Source of the DNA: Aplysia californica
Lineage: Eukaryota > Mollusca > Gastropoda > Aplysiida > Aplysiidae
Assembly: GCF_000002075.1 (NCBI RefSeq)
Contig: NW_004797427.1
Location: forward strand, 56,872 to 120,871
DNA: 64,000 nt
Reading direction: 5' to 3'
Below the pieces are notes generated by a model. The model was given only the letters and a program-made list of their open reading frames with translations. It was not told where the DNA came from and searched no databases. Positions 62,801 to 63,195 of the stretch are shown here, piece after piece. The position numbers were made by a program, and so were the translations under genes. The first letter of the stretch is position 1, and every line of letters starts with the position of its first letter.

Positions 62801-63195
62801 ATTCTGGTTTACACTGTTAATGTTTTTAAAAAAACATTTTTTTTAACCAGGTCAAGATGGTGGGGTCTTTTCTCCCAAAGGCAATGCCACCCCTGGATCT
62901 GGAGGGGCAGGTGGTGGGGTGTCCTCCCCTGATCCTTACGCCTTCCCCTCGCAGGGGGGTTCGGACCCGTTCTCCCCGTCCCAGGTACGGCCGGGCGGAC
63001 CCCCGCGTCCTCCACAGCACAGACTGCCGGGCCTGCAGACGTTTGGCGTGTCCAGCCCGCGGGATGACGAGGCCATGTTCAACGCCCCAGGCATGAGTCC
63101 GAGAATCCGACCAAATACTGACCCTTTTGCGATGGGTGGACAGCCAGGGACGCCCGGACAAGACATGTTCATGGGAGGGGCTAGGAGAGCCTCAG
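12251..63195 (+). CDS. KMT2C: KMT2C/KMT2D (MLL3/4) histone H3K4 methyltransferase, N-terminal half, 38 exons, partial
   Basis: Large nuclear scaffold and catalytic subunit of the COMPASS-like complex that places H3K4 monomethyl marks at enhancers together with WDR5, RBBP5, ASH2L, DPY30, UTX and PTIP (family knowledge). Visible here: AT-hooks, an extended PHD1, PHD2-4, PHD5-7 and an HMG box, in the same order as human KMT2C. I derived every junction by hand: all introns are GT-AG and all 37 junctions keep the reading phase, which strongly supports the model. Both ends are incomplete: the first exon begins mid-codon, and the last one ends at a donor with one base of a codon left over. SET, FYRN and FYRC are outside the window. 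Vertebrate KMT2C and KMT2D are paralogues of one ancestral gene, so for an invertebrate either name is acceptable. In Drosophila the equivalent N-terminal half is a separate gene, Lpt. Confidence 0.95.
12933..13844. other. intron 1, nothing recognised
   Basis: AT-rich intron. A 124-codon open frame (12,961-13,335) has no recognisable motif, no splice-consistent boundaries and intron-like composition; I regard it as chance. Confidence 0.6.
13845..14173 (+). CDS. KMT2C: KMT2C exon 2: Gly/Arg-rich AT-hook-like repeats
   Basis: The phase joins exon 1 as S-T-R-G. The first 50 residues are made of GRP and GRG units ([12 protein letters not shown], then [10 protein letters not shown]), several of which resemble AT-hook cores, followed by a Ser/Pro-rich tail containing [10 protein letters not shown]. 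It probably extends the DNA-binding surface of exon 1. The basic repeat is encoded by varied codons, so it is not a recent microsatellite expansion. Confidence 0.9.
14501..14579 (+). CDS. KMT2C: KMT2C exon 3: Ser/Pro linker
   Basis: A short exon between TTGTTTCAG and AG|GTGTGT encoding a Ser/Pro/Glu linker ([15 protein letters not shown]). It has no domain of its own and leads straight into the first zinc ligands of the extended PHD1 in exon 4. The phase is consistent on both sides. Confidence 0.85.
14869..15084 (+). CDS. KMT2C: KMT2C exon 4: first zinc ligands of extended PHD1
   Basis: Encodes [20 protein letters not shown], matching the human KMT2C start of the C2HC pre-PHD (CAFCYCGEKSSLGQG). 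The two Cys of CSLC (about residues 368-371) are the first zinc pair. The FEPSPGF segment also matches the human pre-PHD. The remainder is an acidic then basic linker ([17 protein letters not shown]). The domain is finished by exons 5-8. Confidence 0.92.
15434..15555 (+). CDS. KMT2C: KMT2C exon 5: pre-PHD linker
   Basis: Reads [14 protein letters not shown] then [17 protein letters not shown], closely matching the human KMT2C stretch ELSLVGLPDAIDIQALF. It lies inside the extended PHD1, between its first zinc pair and its histidine ligands. It begins after CTGCAG and ends at G|GTAACT, one base into a codon. A tRNA-derived SINE starts directly after the donor. Confidence 0.92.
15560..15895 (+). 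mobile_element. tRNA-derived SINE with L2-like tail
   Basis: Carries a perfect polymerase III B box GGTTCGAATCC (15,601-15,611), a conserved middle (TGTCCTTGAGAAAGGCACTT) of the kind shared by V/Deu-type SINEs, and a tail AAAGCGCATAAAAC..CTATACAAATGC with (ATT)n. The tail resembles that of the L2-like LINE at 22,288-23,185. The A box is missing (5' truncated). It lies directly after the exon 5 donor. Confidence 0.75.
15974..17421. mobile_element. possible DNA transposon with GGGTCTCAA inverted ends
   Basis: GGGTCTCAA at the left and TTGAGACCC at the right (12 bases when the flanking CAT/ATG is counted). The interior of about 1.45 kb is GC-richer in its first 500 bases, with repeated CCGCTA words, and has no transposase. 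No certain target duplication, so the call is tentative. Confidence 0.4.
16600..16630. repeat. poly-G tract
   Basis: About 25 G interrupted once or twice. Part of the GC-rich stretch of intron 5. Confidence 0.9.
17472..17643 (+). mobile_element. SINE-like element, body type a
   Basis: GGGTGGCTGGTGGGTGCCC at the 5' end, the pyrimidine-rich body, then TATGACCGTATTGTGTTGCTG and TAAAACTCTTACTTAAACC. Same family as 7,478-7,661, lacking the clear flanking repeat. Confidence 0.7.
17703..17880 (+). repeat. three-unit tandem repeat containing the exon 6 acceptor
   Basis: Units of about 75 bases, each with a pyrimidine-rich tract, AG and GT(C/T)AT(G/C)..GGGCTGAAAAT. Acceptor-like AG at 17,710 and 17,782; the real acceptor at 17,861. 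The real exon keeps only the first 10-12 bases of similarity. Confidence 0.8.
17862..17971 (+). CDS. KMT2C: KMT2C exon 6: histidine ligands of extended PHD1
   Basis: Encodes [16 protein letters not shown] and then [11 protein letters not shown], the C2HC knuckle of the extended PHD (human WAHHRCVEWSLGV). The acceptor TACTTTTCAG and the first bases of the exon are the last unit of a three-copy tandem repeat in the intron (decoy acceptors at 17,710 and 17,782). The donor AAT|GTACGAT runs straight into what looks like the tail of an inverted retroelement. Confidence 0.92.
17972..18130 (-). mobile_element. inverted retroelement tail at the exon 6 donor
   Basis: Read on the minus strand it ends CTGGGACAATAAAGAAATTA then (TTATC)n, the usual 3' end of invertebrate LINEs and their SINEs. 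The repeat (GATAA)n starts within five bases of the exon 6 donor, so the +5 and later intron positions come from the element. Confidence 0.5.
18514..18618 (+). CDS. KMT2C: KMT2C exon 7: core of extended PHD1
   Basis: Encodes [15 protein letters not shown] and [17 protein letters not shown]. This is the second zinc cluster of the extended PHD, with Cys pairs at about residues 515-518 and 526-532 and His-x-x-Cys at about 537-540. It is in phase 0 at both ends, so skipping this exon alone would keep the frame but remove the zinc site. Confidence 0.93.
18700..18945 (+). mobile_element. SINE-like fragment with shared 3' tail
   Basis: Ends CTTATGCAGTTGCGAGCGCC then GTAAAACTCTTCCTAAACT (18,890-18,938), the tail of the SINE-like group. 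The body upstream does not match types a or b well. Confidence 0.45.
19073..19130 (+). CDS. KMT2C: KMT2C exon 8: end of extended PHD1
   Basis: Small exon encoding [28 protein letters not shown] is shared with human KMT2C (LLCPEHIDQ) and gives the last Cys and His ligands of extended PHD1. It ends one base into a codon, which joins the AA at the start of exon 9. Confidence 0.93.
19479..19639. mobile_element. TTAA-type MITE, CTTTGC family
   Basis: TTAA at 19,475-19,478 and TTAC at 19,640-19,643. Ends CGCTTTGCAGTCAC and (inverted) CACTTTGCAGTCAC. About 161 bases; no coding capacity. Confidence 0.65.
20035..20735 (+). mobile_element. decayed LINE, 3' end
   Basis: The plus strand reads [20 protein letters not shown] and, after a stop, [14 protein letters not shown] then [18 protein letters not shown], the C-terminal signature common to LINE polyproteins in invertebrates. 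A long (GA)n run interrupts the 3' part. The tail is GAGATGAATAAATATTG then (TTGTCA)n, ending about 35 bases before exon 9. Confidence 0.7.
20374..20540. repeat. (GA)n / (GAGAGC)n microsatellite
   Basis: About 165 bases of AGAGAG with regular GC-containing interruptions (GAGAGCGAGAGA). It sits inside the 3' end of the LINE at 20,035-20,735. Confidence 0.9.
20770..20953 (+). CDS. KMT2C: KMT2C exon 9: PHD2 and first ligands of PHD3
   Basis: Encodes [25 protein letters not shown] and [12 protein letters not shown], a complete C4HC3 PHD finger (about residues 574-623) whose last Cys pair overlaps the first pair of PHD3. This overlap is typical of KMT2C/D. In human KMT2C the N-terminal PHD cluster is reported to contact the BAP1/ASXL deubiquitinase. 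The acceptor is a tandem CAGCAG, so an extra Ala is possible at the junction. Confidence 0.95.
21482..21596 (+). CDS. KMT2C: KMT2C exon 10: PHD3 core
   Basis: Encodes [15 protein letters not shown] and a hydrophobic PKNGWKCK, the most conserved PHD core in the family (human [23 protein letters not shown]). Together with the end of exon 9 and the first residues of exon 11 it forms a full C4HC3 finger. It ends in phase 0. Confidence 0.95.
21694..21928. mobile_element. piggyBac-like MITE, CCCTATCCGTACG family, copy 1
   Basis: TCAA at the left (a changed TTAA) and TTAA at the right (21,929-21,932). Inverted ends CCCTATCCGTACG and CGTACGGATAGGG. 235 bases. The second copy is at 59,767-60,005. Confidence 0.8.
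22288..23185 (+). mobile_element. 5'-truncated CR1/L2-type LINE with open ORF2 end
   Basis: 246 uninterrupted codons: [81 protein letters not shown]. These are the reverse transcriptase thumb and C-terminal end of CR1/L2-like elements. The tail is AAAGCGCTCAGAGCCTG..GAGCGCTATATAAATG with (ATT)n at 23,161-23,185. The lack of stops suggests a fairly young insertion. Confidence 0.88.
23283..23473 (+). CDS. KMT2C: KMT2C exon 11: end of PHD3 and first half of PHD4
   Basis: Begins [12 protein letters not shown] (human NCRICIECGTRS), which closes PHD3, then [16 protein letters not shown] and [11 protein letters not shown] with MLPCMICKK, the first ligands of PHD4. It ends two bases into the Lys codon completed by exon 12. 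Confidence 0.95.
24030..24152 (+). mobile_element. SINE-like element, type B, diverged
   Basis: TGGCACTAGTAGGTCCTG at the 5' side and TGTTGATGTGTTTCTCTTTA then CCCAAACTG at the 3' side. Member of the group described at 60,945-61,205. Confidence 0.5.
24222..24339 (+). CDS. KMT2C: KMT2C exon 12: end of PHD4
   Basis: Encodes [10 protein letters not shown] and [11 protein letters not shown], corresponding to human RWVHLECDKP and EYICMYCKHLG. This gives the His-Cys pair and the last Cys pair of PHD4. The N-terminal PHD cluster ends here; Met-Met at the junction with exon 13 matches the human GAEMD region. Confidence 0.95.
24375..24557 (+). mobile_element. SINE-like element, body type a
   Basis: GGGTGATTGGCGGGTGCTC at the 5' end, then the pyrimidine-rich body, TATGACCTTATTGTATTGCA and the A-rich end CTTACTAAAACTAAAC. 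Confidence 0.7.
24984..25107 (+). mobile_element. SINE-like element, type B
   Basis: GGTGGTTAGAGGGTGTCAC at the 5' end; near the 3' end CTGTAAATGGCCGTTATTGA, then CCTTCTCTTTATTCAAC. Immediately followed by a solo 124-bp core at 25,111. Confidence 0.6.
25111..25235 (+). repeat. solo copy of the 124-bp core element
   Basis: From GCACTCCTTGCCGC to TTTGCAGGGACAT, over 90 percent the same as the cores of the intron 18 array by eye, but without the array spacer. Confidence 0.85.
25497..25640. mobile_element. palindromic MITE, copy 2
   Basis: GCGCGACCCCAGTGCTTTCT at the left and AGAAAGCACAGAGGTTGCGC at the right as inverted repeats; the middle (AGCAAAGAGTGAGCTTAGGA) matches the copy at 4,821-4,955. 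Confidence 0.8.
25735..25860 (+). mobile_element. SINE-like element, body type a, 5' truncated
   Basis: Starts within the body (CCTATCAAACATCTATCC), has a (CTTT)n run and the tail GGCACTTACATGGCC..TGCAAGAGCTGTAAGACTC. Confidence 0.6.
25933..26002 (+). CDS. KMT2C: KMT2C exon 13: linker after PHD4
   Basis: Encodes [19 protein letters not shown], an acidic amphipathic stretch (human has MDRLQPGEEVEIAEL at the same place). It ends one base into a codon that exon 14 completes as Asp. No domain. Confidence 0.88.
26080..26190. repeat. two-copy tandem repeat, about 52 bp
   Basis: AAGAATGGGCCAATGGTTTT and the following 32 bases repeated at once as AAGAATGGGCCTATGGTTTT. It precedes the poly-C/(CT)n run at 26,199-26,343. 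Confidence 0.8.
26199..26343. repeat. poly-C and (CT)n / (CCCT)n tract
   Basis: About 18 C, then about 65 bases of CT, a short unique block, more CT, and CCCTCCCT. It ends about 35 bases before the exon 14 acceptor and could act as an extended pyrimidine tract. Confidence 0.9.
26382..26548 (+). CDS. KMT2C: KMT2C exon 14: acidic/Ser-rich linker
   Basis: Encodes a Gly/Ser-rich segment ([12 protein letters not shown]) and an acidic end ([16 protein letters not shown]). It ends in phase 0 at AAG|GTAACT. The last 15 or so bases plus the donor are repeated four more times in the following intron, three of them with an intact GT. Confidence 0.9.
26534..26800 (+). repeat. five-unit tandem repeat containing the exon 14 donor
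   Basis: Unit: GACTGCTGAAAAG|GTAGCCAC.TTTGAGAAAAGTCTAAAAA. The real donor is at 26,548|26,549. Copies with the donor GT kept are at 26,654, 26,735 and 26,787; the copy at 26,598 has AT instead. A 70-base unrelated block separates the third and fourth copies. Confidence 0.8.
26816..26925 (+). mobile_element. L2-like retroelement tail
   Basis: TTCTACAGCGCTTATTGCCT..GTAGTTGCTATATAAATTC followed by (ATT)n. Tail only; the body is missing. Confidence 0.55.
27048..27172 (+). repeat. solo copy of the 124-bp core element
   Basis: GCACTCCTTGCCGC to TTTGCAGGGACAT, alone in intron 14 without array spacer on either side. Confidence 0.85.
27446..27508 (+). CDS. KMT2C: KMT2C exon 15: basic linker
   Basis: A 21-codon, phase 0-0 exon reading [21 protein letters not shown]. 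The SPSSRRDSF segment looks like a phosphorylation-type Arg/Ser motif. It could be skipped without a frameshift. Human KMT2C has SPGRPRSKQG in the comparable region. Confidence 0.82.
27990..28130 (+). mobile_element. SINE-like element, type B, diverged
   Basis: GGGGTGGGGACGCCGAAAGG at the 5' side and GCACTAAATGGCTGTTATTT then TGTGCCTTTCTTTATTCCAA. Diverged copy. Confidence 0.5.
28247..28519 (+). CDS. KMT2C: KMT2C exon 16: His/Gln/Ser homopolymers and basic stretch
   Basis: After [11 protein letters not shown] comes a run of 12 His, then six Gln, Gln/Leu-rich sequence and a Ser run. It ends with [18 protein letters not shown]. The His and Gln tracts are encoded by mixed CAT/CAC and CAG/CAA codons and are likely length-polymorphic. 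The basic end resembles the RGRGRSKLK stretch before PHD5 in human KMT2C. Phase is 0 at both ends. Confidence 0.88.
28860..29340 (-). mobile_element. decayed LINE end and tRNA-like SINE head, minus strand
   Basis: At 29,100-29,330 the minus strand reads [31 protein letters not shown] and [15 protein letters not shown] in shifted frames, a LINE ORF2 C-terminal signature. At 29,030-29,070 (minus) is a tRNA-like head with the A box TGGTATAGCGGTTAGC but no good B box. Confidence 0.6.
29412..29606 (+). CDS. KMT2C: KMT2C exon 17: charged linker before PHD5
   Basis: Encodes a Ser/Pro stretch, a strongly charged block ([20 protein letters not shown], probably a single alpha-helix or disordered) and [10 protein letters not shown]. 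The last part lines up with human SSDKFTLNQ directly before PHD5. Phase is 0 at both ends. Confidence 0.9.
29648..29745 (+). mobile_element. SINE-like element, body type a, 3' truncated
   Basis: GGGTGGGTGGTTGGCGGGTG and the first part of the body (CTTATCAGACATCTATTGTT), then the similarity ends before the tail. Confidence 0.6.
29847..29954 (+). CDS. KMT2C: KMT2C exon 18: first part of PHD5
   Basis: Encodes [14 protein letters not shown] and [17 protein letters not shown] (human DMCVVCGSFGQG and [17 protein letters not shown]): C4 and His-Cys ligands of PHD5. The following intron is 9.7 kb and filled by a satellite-like higher-order repeat, so PHD5 is split by the largest intron in the window. 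Confidence 0.95.
30410..30654. repeat. 49-bp tandem repeat, five copies
   Basis: Five units of exactly 49 bases (CGCTTTAGTAGATGTTCGTG ... TTTGGCCTGA), differing only in CTTT or CTGT near the start. Because 49 is not a multiple of three, the open frames through it are by-products. Confidence 0.9.
32527..34110 (+). repeat. one higher-order unit (X-Y-Z) of the array
   Basis: Three successive core-plus-spacer units: X from 32,527 (spacer GTGTTTGAGTCTGCTGACCG), Y from 33,066 (CTATTCACGCAGGTTGTG), Z from 33,582 (GGTCTGCTGAGCATGTCTCG). The next higher-order units begin at 34,111, 35,690 and 37,258. Confidence 0.85.
38876..38975. other. assembly gap (100 N) inside the array
   Basis: The same 40 or so bases (ATACCGCACTCCTTGCCGTT ...) stand on both sides of the gap, which suggests an unresolved or falsely duplicated array unit rather than a real spacing of 141 bases. 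Confidence 0.95.
39622..39803 (+). CDS. KMT2C: KMT2C exon 19: end of PHD5 and PHD6 core
   Basis: Encodes [21 protein letters not shown], then [19 protein letters not shown] and PKGNWKCKW. The human sequence is nearly the same ([20 protein letters not shown]). In KMT2D the PHD4-6 triplet equivalent to this cluster binds the histone H4 tail and is needed for methylation. Exon 19 is markedly GC-richer than the surrounding repeats. It ends TG|, completing Trp with exon 20. Confidence 0.96.
39889..40012 (+). repeat. solo copy of the 124-bp core element
   Basis: Variant core (CACTATTTGCCGC, AGAAAGCC) outside the array, 86 bases after the exon 19 donor. Confidence 0.85.
40508..40628 (+). repeat. 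solo copy of the 124-bp core element
   Basis: Core with a shortened hairpin loop (TCTGACCACATGTCAGA), otherwise typical, ending TTTGCAGGGACAT. Confidence 0.85.
40688..41131 (+). mobile_element. SINE-like element, body type b, uninterrupted copy
   Basis: CTCACTTTAAC, a poly-C tract of about 25, GCAGTGCCACTGATTGAAG, TGGGCTGATCCAACAATC, ACCCGCTATTACCGGGATG, TGATTCCCTGTAAG, then the shared tail CATATGACCTTATGCAGTTG and CTAAAACAAACAAC. It shows the empty site for the insertion in the 7.3 kb copy. Confidence 0.75.
41225..41458 (+). repeat. three tandem 3' ends of the type B SINE-like element
   Basis: TTATTGTGGTGATATGCTTC..TTTACTCAAACG, TGCTATTGTGTTGAATGC..TACTCAAACG and CACCATTGTGTTAATGTGC..CACTCAAAAC follow one another. 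Each ends in an (ACAA)n-like tail. It lies directly upstream of the exon 20 acceptor. Confidence 0.65.
41505..41669 (+). CDS. KMT2C: KMT2C exon 20: end of PHD6 and first part of PHD7
   Basis: Encodes [39 protein letters not shown] and IIQCQQCDR (human CVWCRHCGATSAG, CEWQNNYTQCAPC, CPVCYRNY, ILQCRQCDR). It closes PHD6 and supplies the first three Cys pairs of PHD7. It ends two bases into the Arg codon completed by exon 21. Confidence 0.96.
41960..42410. repeat. degenerate minisatellite, unit about 83 bp
   Basis: Unit GATGATAAACTGTATTTGAC..GTGGGCAGTGTTTGGTCTA; the last two copies (42,221-42,380) are nearly the same, the earlier three or four are diverged. Confidence 0.75.
42588..42928 (+). mobile_element. 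SINE-like element, body type a, with internal 27-bp expansion
   Basis: GGGTGGTTGGTTGGTGCTCT at the 5' end and the tail TCATATGACCTTATGCAGTT, CTGTAAAACCCTCTACTAAG. In the middle GACATCTACCGTCCTTATCT plus seven bases is repeated seven times (42,636-42,824), making this copy about 160 bases longer than the others. Confidence 0.85.
43026..43138 (+). CDS. KMT2C: KMT2C exon 21: end of PHD7
   Basis: Encodes [19 protein letters not shown] and [12 protein letters not shown] (human RWMHAVCQNLNTEEEVENVA, GFDCSMCRP). The His-x-x-Cys and final Cys pair complete PHD7. The residue at the usual small position is Lys-flanked (HCKCD), giving an extra Cys next to the ligand. Confidence 0.95.
43718..43905 (+). 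mobile_element. SINE-like element, body type a
   Basis: GGGTGGGTGGTTGGTTGGCG at the 5' end; tail GACGACCTTATTATGTTGCA then CTTACTAAAACTAAAAC. Confidence 0.75.
44011..44235 (+). CDS. KMT2C: KMT2C exon 22: Pro-rich linker and conserved DGV motif
   Basis: Starts with a proline run ([20 protein letters not shown]), then [18 protein letters not shown], which matches the human motif DGVCLTESGMTQLQSLTV. A Lys/Gln/Pro tail follows. In human KMT2C the same motif comes about 40 residues after PHD7, which fixes the alignment of the linker. Confidence 0.92.
44747..44866 (+). CDS. KMT2C: KMT2C exon 23: acidic linker
   Basis: Encodes [20 protein letters not shown], then [26 protein letters not shown] matches human GVKKRKRKP and is a probable nuclear localisation signal. 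The phase is 1 at both ends. Confidence 0.92.
44927..45000 (+). mobile_element. L2-like retroelement tail
   Basis: AGTGTAAAGCGCATAGAGCT..GCTATACGAATGCTATTTAT; the tail is like those at 15,825 and 23,100. The body is missing. Confidence 0.55.
45336..45425 (+). CDS. KMT2C: KMT2C exon 24: conserved GGF(I/M)VRQRSR motif
   Basis: Continues exon 23 as [17 protein letters not shown], equivalent to human PGIGGFMVRQRSR. This is one of the best conserved linker motifs of the family. The rest is a charged helix ([14 protein letters not shown]). Phase is 1 at both ends. Confidence 0.93.
45845..45942 (+). CDS. KMT2C: KMT2C exon 25: basic block and [10 protein letters not shown] motif
   Basis: Encodes [21 protein letters not shown], matching human KKRYRKRKNKLEETFPAYLQ. 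It combines a second strong nuclear localisation-type basic block with the start of the FPxYxQEAFFGK motif that continues in exon 26. Confidence 0.93.
46375..46504 (+). CDS. KMT2C: KMT2C exon 26: EAFFGK motif
   Basis: Begins [16 protein letters not shown], equivalent to human EAFFGKDLLDTSRQS, then a Ser/Asp-rich tail ([17 protein letters not shown]). Ends one base into a Gly codon. The exon is followed by a SINE that is split by a LINE insertion. Confidence 0.92.
46620..47665 (+). mobile_element. SINE-like element (type a) split by a LINE insertion
   Basis: Left half: GTCACTCTAGTGGGGTTTGC ... TTACTCTCTTA (46,620-46,710). Right half: CCCCTGTTCTTTGGCACATG..GACCTAATTGTGTTGCACATG (47,588-47,665). 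The halves are the two parts of the usual type a element. Confidence 0.7.
46711..47582 (+). mobile_element. 5'-truncated L2-type LINE
   Basis: Open frame of 106 codons: [51 protein letters not shown], stop at 47,029. This is the same C-terminal region as the LINE at 22,288 but a different family member. A (GA)n run at about 47,093-47,250 lies in the 3' UTR. The tail is GCGCAGTATAAATGC with (ATT)n. Confidence 0.85.
47851..48000 (+). CDS. KMT2C: KMT2C exon 27: Ser/Pro linker
   Basis: Encodes [17 protein letters not shown] and [18 protein letters not shown] low-complexity linker with the same phase (1) at both ends. Human KMT2C has a similar Ser/Pro stretch (SSSSAPTKSGTHGP) between the EAFFGK and DDILG motifs. 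Confidence 0.88.
48671..49200 (+). mobile_element. tRNA-headed SINE with the shared 3' tail
   Basis: The head GGGGCTCTCGTGGTCTAGAG has an A-box-like TGGTCTAGAGACAGG and the B-box-like GGTTCGAATGC (48,728-48,738). A long body contains GGCTTCGGCCACCACCC. The tail is GCTCATATGACCGACCGTAT, TTGCGAGCGCAGTAAAAC and an A-rich end, the same as in types a and b. Confidence 0.7.
49403..49489 (+). CDS. KMT2C: KMT2C exon 28: [11 protein letters not shown] motif
   Basis: Encodes [21 protein letters not shown] then INEELKDD, matching human DPLADISEVLNTDDDILGIISDDL. This is a short acidic amphipathic helix conserved in the family. Phase is 1 at both ends. Confidence 0.92.
49757..49775. repeat. poly-C tract
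   Basis: About 20 C in intron 28. Similar tracts are at 10,304, 26,199 and 40,723. Confidence 0.85.
49942..50082 (+). CDS. KMT2C: KMT2C exon 29: [12 protein letters not shown] motif
   Basis: Encodes [17 protein letters not shown] and [18 protein letters not shown], matching human LSEEQLDGILSPELDKMVTDG. Phase is 1 at both ends, like its neighbours exons 27, 28 and 30, so any of these can be skipped in frame. Confidence 0.92.
50355..50660 (+). repeat. six-unit tandem repeat containing the exon 30 acceptor
   Basis: Unit of about 55 bases: CTCTATCCAG|GTTTAGTTCACATTGATGAT then CTTGAAATGAAAAAGTTCCAAAT. Acceptor-like ends at 50,365, 50,418, 50,475 and 50,586, one unit with the AG lost (about 50,525), and the real acceptor at 50,640. 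Confidence 0.85.
50641..50736 (+). CDS. KMT2C: KMT2C exon 30: [11 protein letters not shown] motif
   Basis: Encodes [20 protein letters not shown], matching human ELGGKDVEDLFTAVLSP. The acceptor CTTTCCAG and the first 18 or so coding bases are the last copy of a six-unit tandem repeat in the preceding intron. Confidence 0.92.
50838..50885. repeat. (GT)n microsatellite
   Basis: About 45 bases of GT with a few AT interruptions, in intron 30. Confidence 0.9.
51060..51125 (+). mobile_element. fragment of the shared SINE tail
   Basis: ACAGTTGCGAGCGCGTAAAAC followed by ACAAAACAAACAATAAA. Only the tail remains, about 60 bases before the exon 31 acceptor. Confidence 0.5.
51185..51362 (+). CDS. KMT2C: KMT2C exon 31: Pro/Gly/Met-rich linker
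   Basis: Encodes [18 protein letters not shown], then Pro/Gly/His-rich sequence ending GMPYGQGFG. Human KMT2C has a comparable Pro/Gly/Asn-rich region (LPPGSGLGTF) before the HMG box. It starts after CTCCGACAG, a motif repeated 89 bp upstream. Confidence 0.88.
51538..51661. repeat. 36-bp tandem repeat, about 3.5 copies
   Basis: ACAGCATCTAAACAAAGATA then GCTATATTTAGGCTAA, repeated. It ends about 100 bases before exon 32. Confidence 0.85.
51762..52057 (+). CDS. KMT2C: KMT2C exon 32: Gly-Pro tract and first part of HMG box
   Basis: After [12 protein letters not shown] it encodes about a dozen Gly-Pro dipeptides (a GGTCCT-type coding microsatellite, 51,826-51,894). Then come [17 protein letters not shown] and [16 protein letters not shown], matching human NAQRSTLKWEKEEALGE and VLYTNINFPNLKEEFP. 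The last part is helix 1 of the HMG box (about residues 1735-1752). Confidence 0.94.
52058..53031. other. intron 32, nothing recognised
   Basis: AT-rich unique-looking sequence splitting the HMG box. No repeat family or exon seen on either strand. Confidence 0.6.
53032..53105 (+). CDS. KMT2C: KMT2C exon 33: HMG box core
   Basis: Encodes [16 protein letters not shown] and TPDQKAPYL, nearly the same as human [35 protein letters not shown] is the typical helix 2 of the HMG box, a DNA-bending domain. Splits the box over three exons (32-34). Confidence 0.95.
53910..53960 (+). CDS. KMT2C: KMT2C exon 34: end of HMG box
   Basis: 17 codons, [17 protein letters not shown], aligning with human QKARDNRAALRINKVQ, the basic helix 3. 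Phase 0 at both ends; skipping it would shorten the HMG box in frame. Confidence 0.9.
54170..54725. repeat. degenerate minisatellite, unit about 31-40 bp
   Basis: Repeated blocks like GAATTTCTGAAGGAGTCGTA then TTAGTCACTT, all diverged. It fills a large part of intron 34. Confidence 0.6.
55986..56012 (+). CDS. KMT2C: KMT2C exon 35: microexon of 9 codons (probable)
   Basis: Between TGTTACAG and GTAGGT lie 27 bases reading KKAETKSKN, phase 0 at both ends. It extends the basic, Gln/Lys-rich coiled stretch that follows the HMG box in human KMT2C. Support is only the good splice signals and composition; a microexon could be optional, or the match could be chance. Confidence 0.6.
56229..56328. other. 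assembly gap (100 N)
   Basis: In intron 35. The sequence before it ends in a C-rich run. I see no coding sequence interrupted. Confidence 0.95.
56330..58540. other. intron 35 stretch, nothing recognised
   Basis: AT-rich sequence with a poly-G run at 56,889-56,900. The longest open frame (57,198-57,647, 149 codons) is Leu/Ile/Phe-rich without any motif and looks like chance in AT-rich DNA. Confidence 0.55.
58541..58720. repeat. 36-bp tandem repeat, five copies
   Basis: GGTTCCTTACGTTTGTTTGA then ATTAAAAAAGTTATCT, four near-perfect copies and one diverged first copy. Confidence 0.9.
59080..59230 (+). mobile_element. SINE-like element, type B
   Basis: GGATGGTTGGAGGGCACTAC at the 5' end and TGAAATGGCTGTTATTGTGT, TTGGTATGTTTCTCTTTTCT at the 3' end. 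Confidence 0.6.
59458..59605 (+). mobile_element. SINE-like element, type B
   Basis: TATGTGGATGGTTAGAGGGT at the 5' end; TGATTGCATCAATGTGCCAC, TTTTTCTCAAACAAAAAA at the 3' end. Confidence 0.55.
59767..60005. mobile_element. piggyBac-like MITE, CCCTATCCGTACG family, copy 2
   Basis: TTAA on both sides (59,763-59,766 and 60,006-60,009). The left end CCCTATCCGTACG is intact; the right end is changed (TGATAGAG). 239 bases; aligned by eye to 21,694-21,928 over its full length. Confidence 0.8.
60105..60205 (+). mobile_element. SINE-like element, type B, short
   Basis: GTGAGGATGGTTGGGAGGTC at the 5' end; CTGCACTAAATGACCATACC near the 3' end. Confidence 0.5.
60945..61205 (+). mobile_element. two tandem SINE-like elements, type B
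   Basis: Copy 1: GGTAGTTGGAAGGCACCACT ... CCATTATCGTGTCGATGTGC, TTTACTCAAAC (to 61,070). Copy 2: GGATGATTGGAGGGCGCTAC ... CCATTACGGTGTTGTTGTGC, TTGCGTTTAC (to 61,205). The second ends about 20 bases before the exon 36 acceptor. Both have the pyrimidine-rich body (TCTTTCCC, TTGTTTCTGTCTGTCTG) of the group. Confidence 0.7.
61230..61344 (+). CDS. KMT2C: KMT2C exon 36: coiled Gln/Arg helix and Pro run
   Basis: Encodes [20 protein letters not shown] then a Pro-rich run ending EHYHD. Human KMT2C has a Gln-rich helix here (KIEATQKLEQVKNEQ). The acceptor is CAGCAG, so an extra Gln is possible. A SINE-like copy ends only about 20 bases before the acceptor. Confidence 0.88.
61959..62066 (+). CDS. KMT2C: KMT2C exon 37: Pro/Gly/Met-rich linker
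   Basis: Encodes [19 protein letters not shown] and [11 protein letters not shown]. Composition resembles the long disordered Pro/Gly-rich central part of KMT2C/D, which is rich in short SP motifs. Phase is 1 at both ends. Confidence 0.88.
62070..62450 (+). mobile_element. SINE-like sequence with internal duplication
   Basis: GGTTCCTCACAGTTGTGGGC..GTTTGATTCTCC and AGCTCCTCTCAGTTGCAGGC..GTTTGATTCTTG are a 60-base pair of repeats with B-box-like GTTTGATTC. The right part (ACTGTATCTTGTTCAGCTAA) resembles 11,885-12,070 and 39,225-39,365. Confidence 0.45.
62605..62735 (+). mobile_element. SINE-like element, type B
   Basis: GAAGGACGCCACTGGTAGGT at the 5' side, CACTAAATGACCATTATTGT, GTCGATGTGCTTGCC at the 3' side. 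Confidence 0.6.
62851..63195 (+). CDS. KMT2C: KMT2C exon 38: Pro/Gly-rich linker with DPYAF/DPF repeats, last exon in view
   Basis: Encodes a long disordered segment with repeated [17 protein letters not shown] and DPFAMGG motifs. Similar SPDPYxxxP repeats occur in human KMT2C/D after the HMG box. It ends one base into a codon at CAG|GTATGT, so the reading frame continues in an exon beyond 64,000. Confidence 0.9.
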
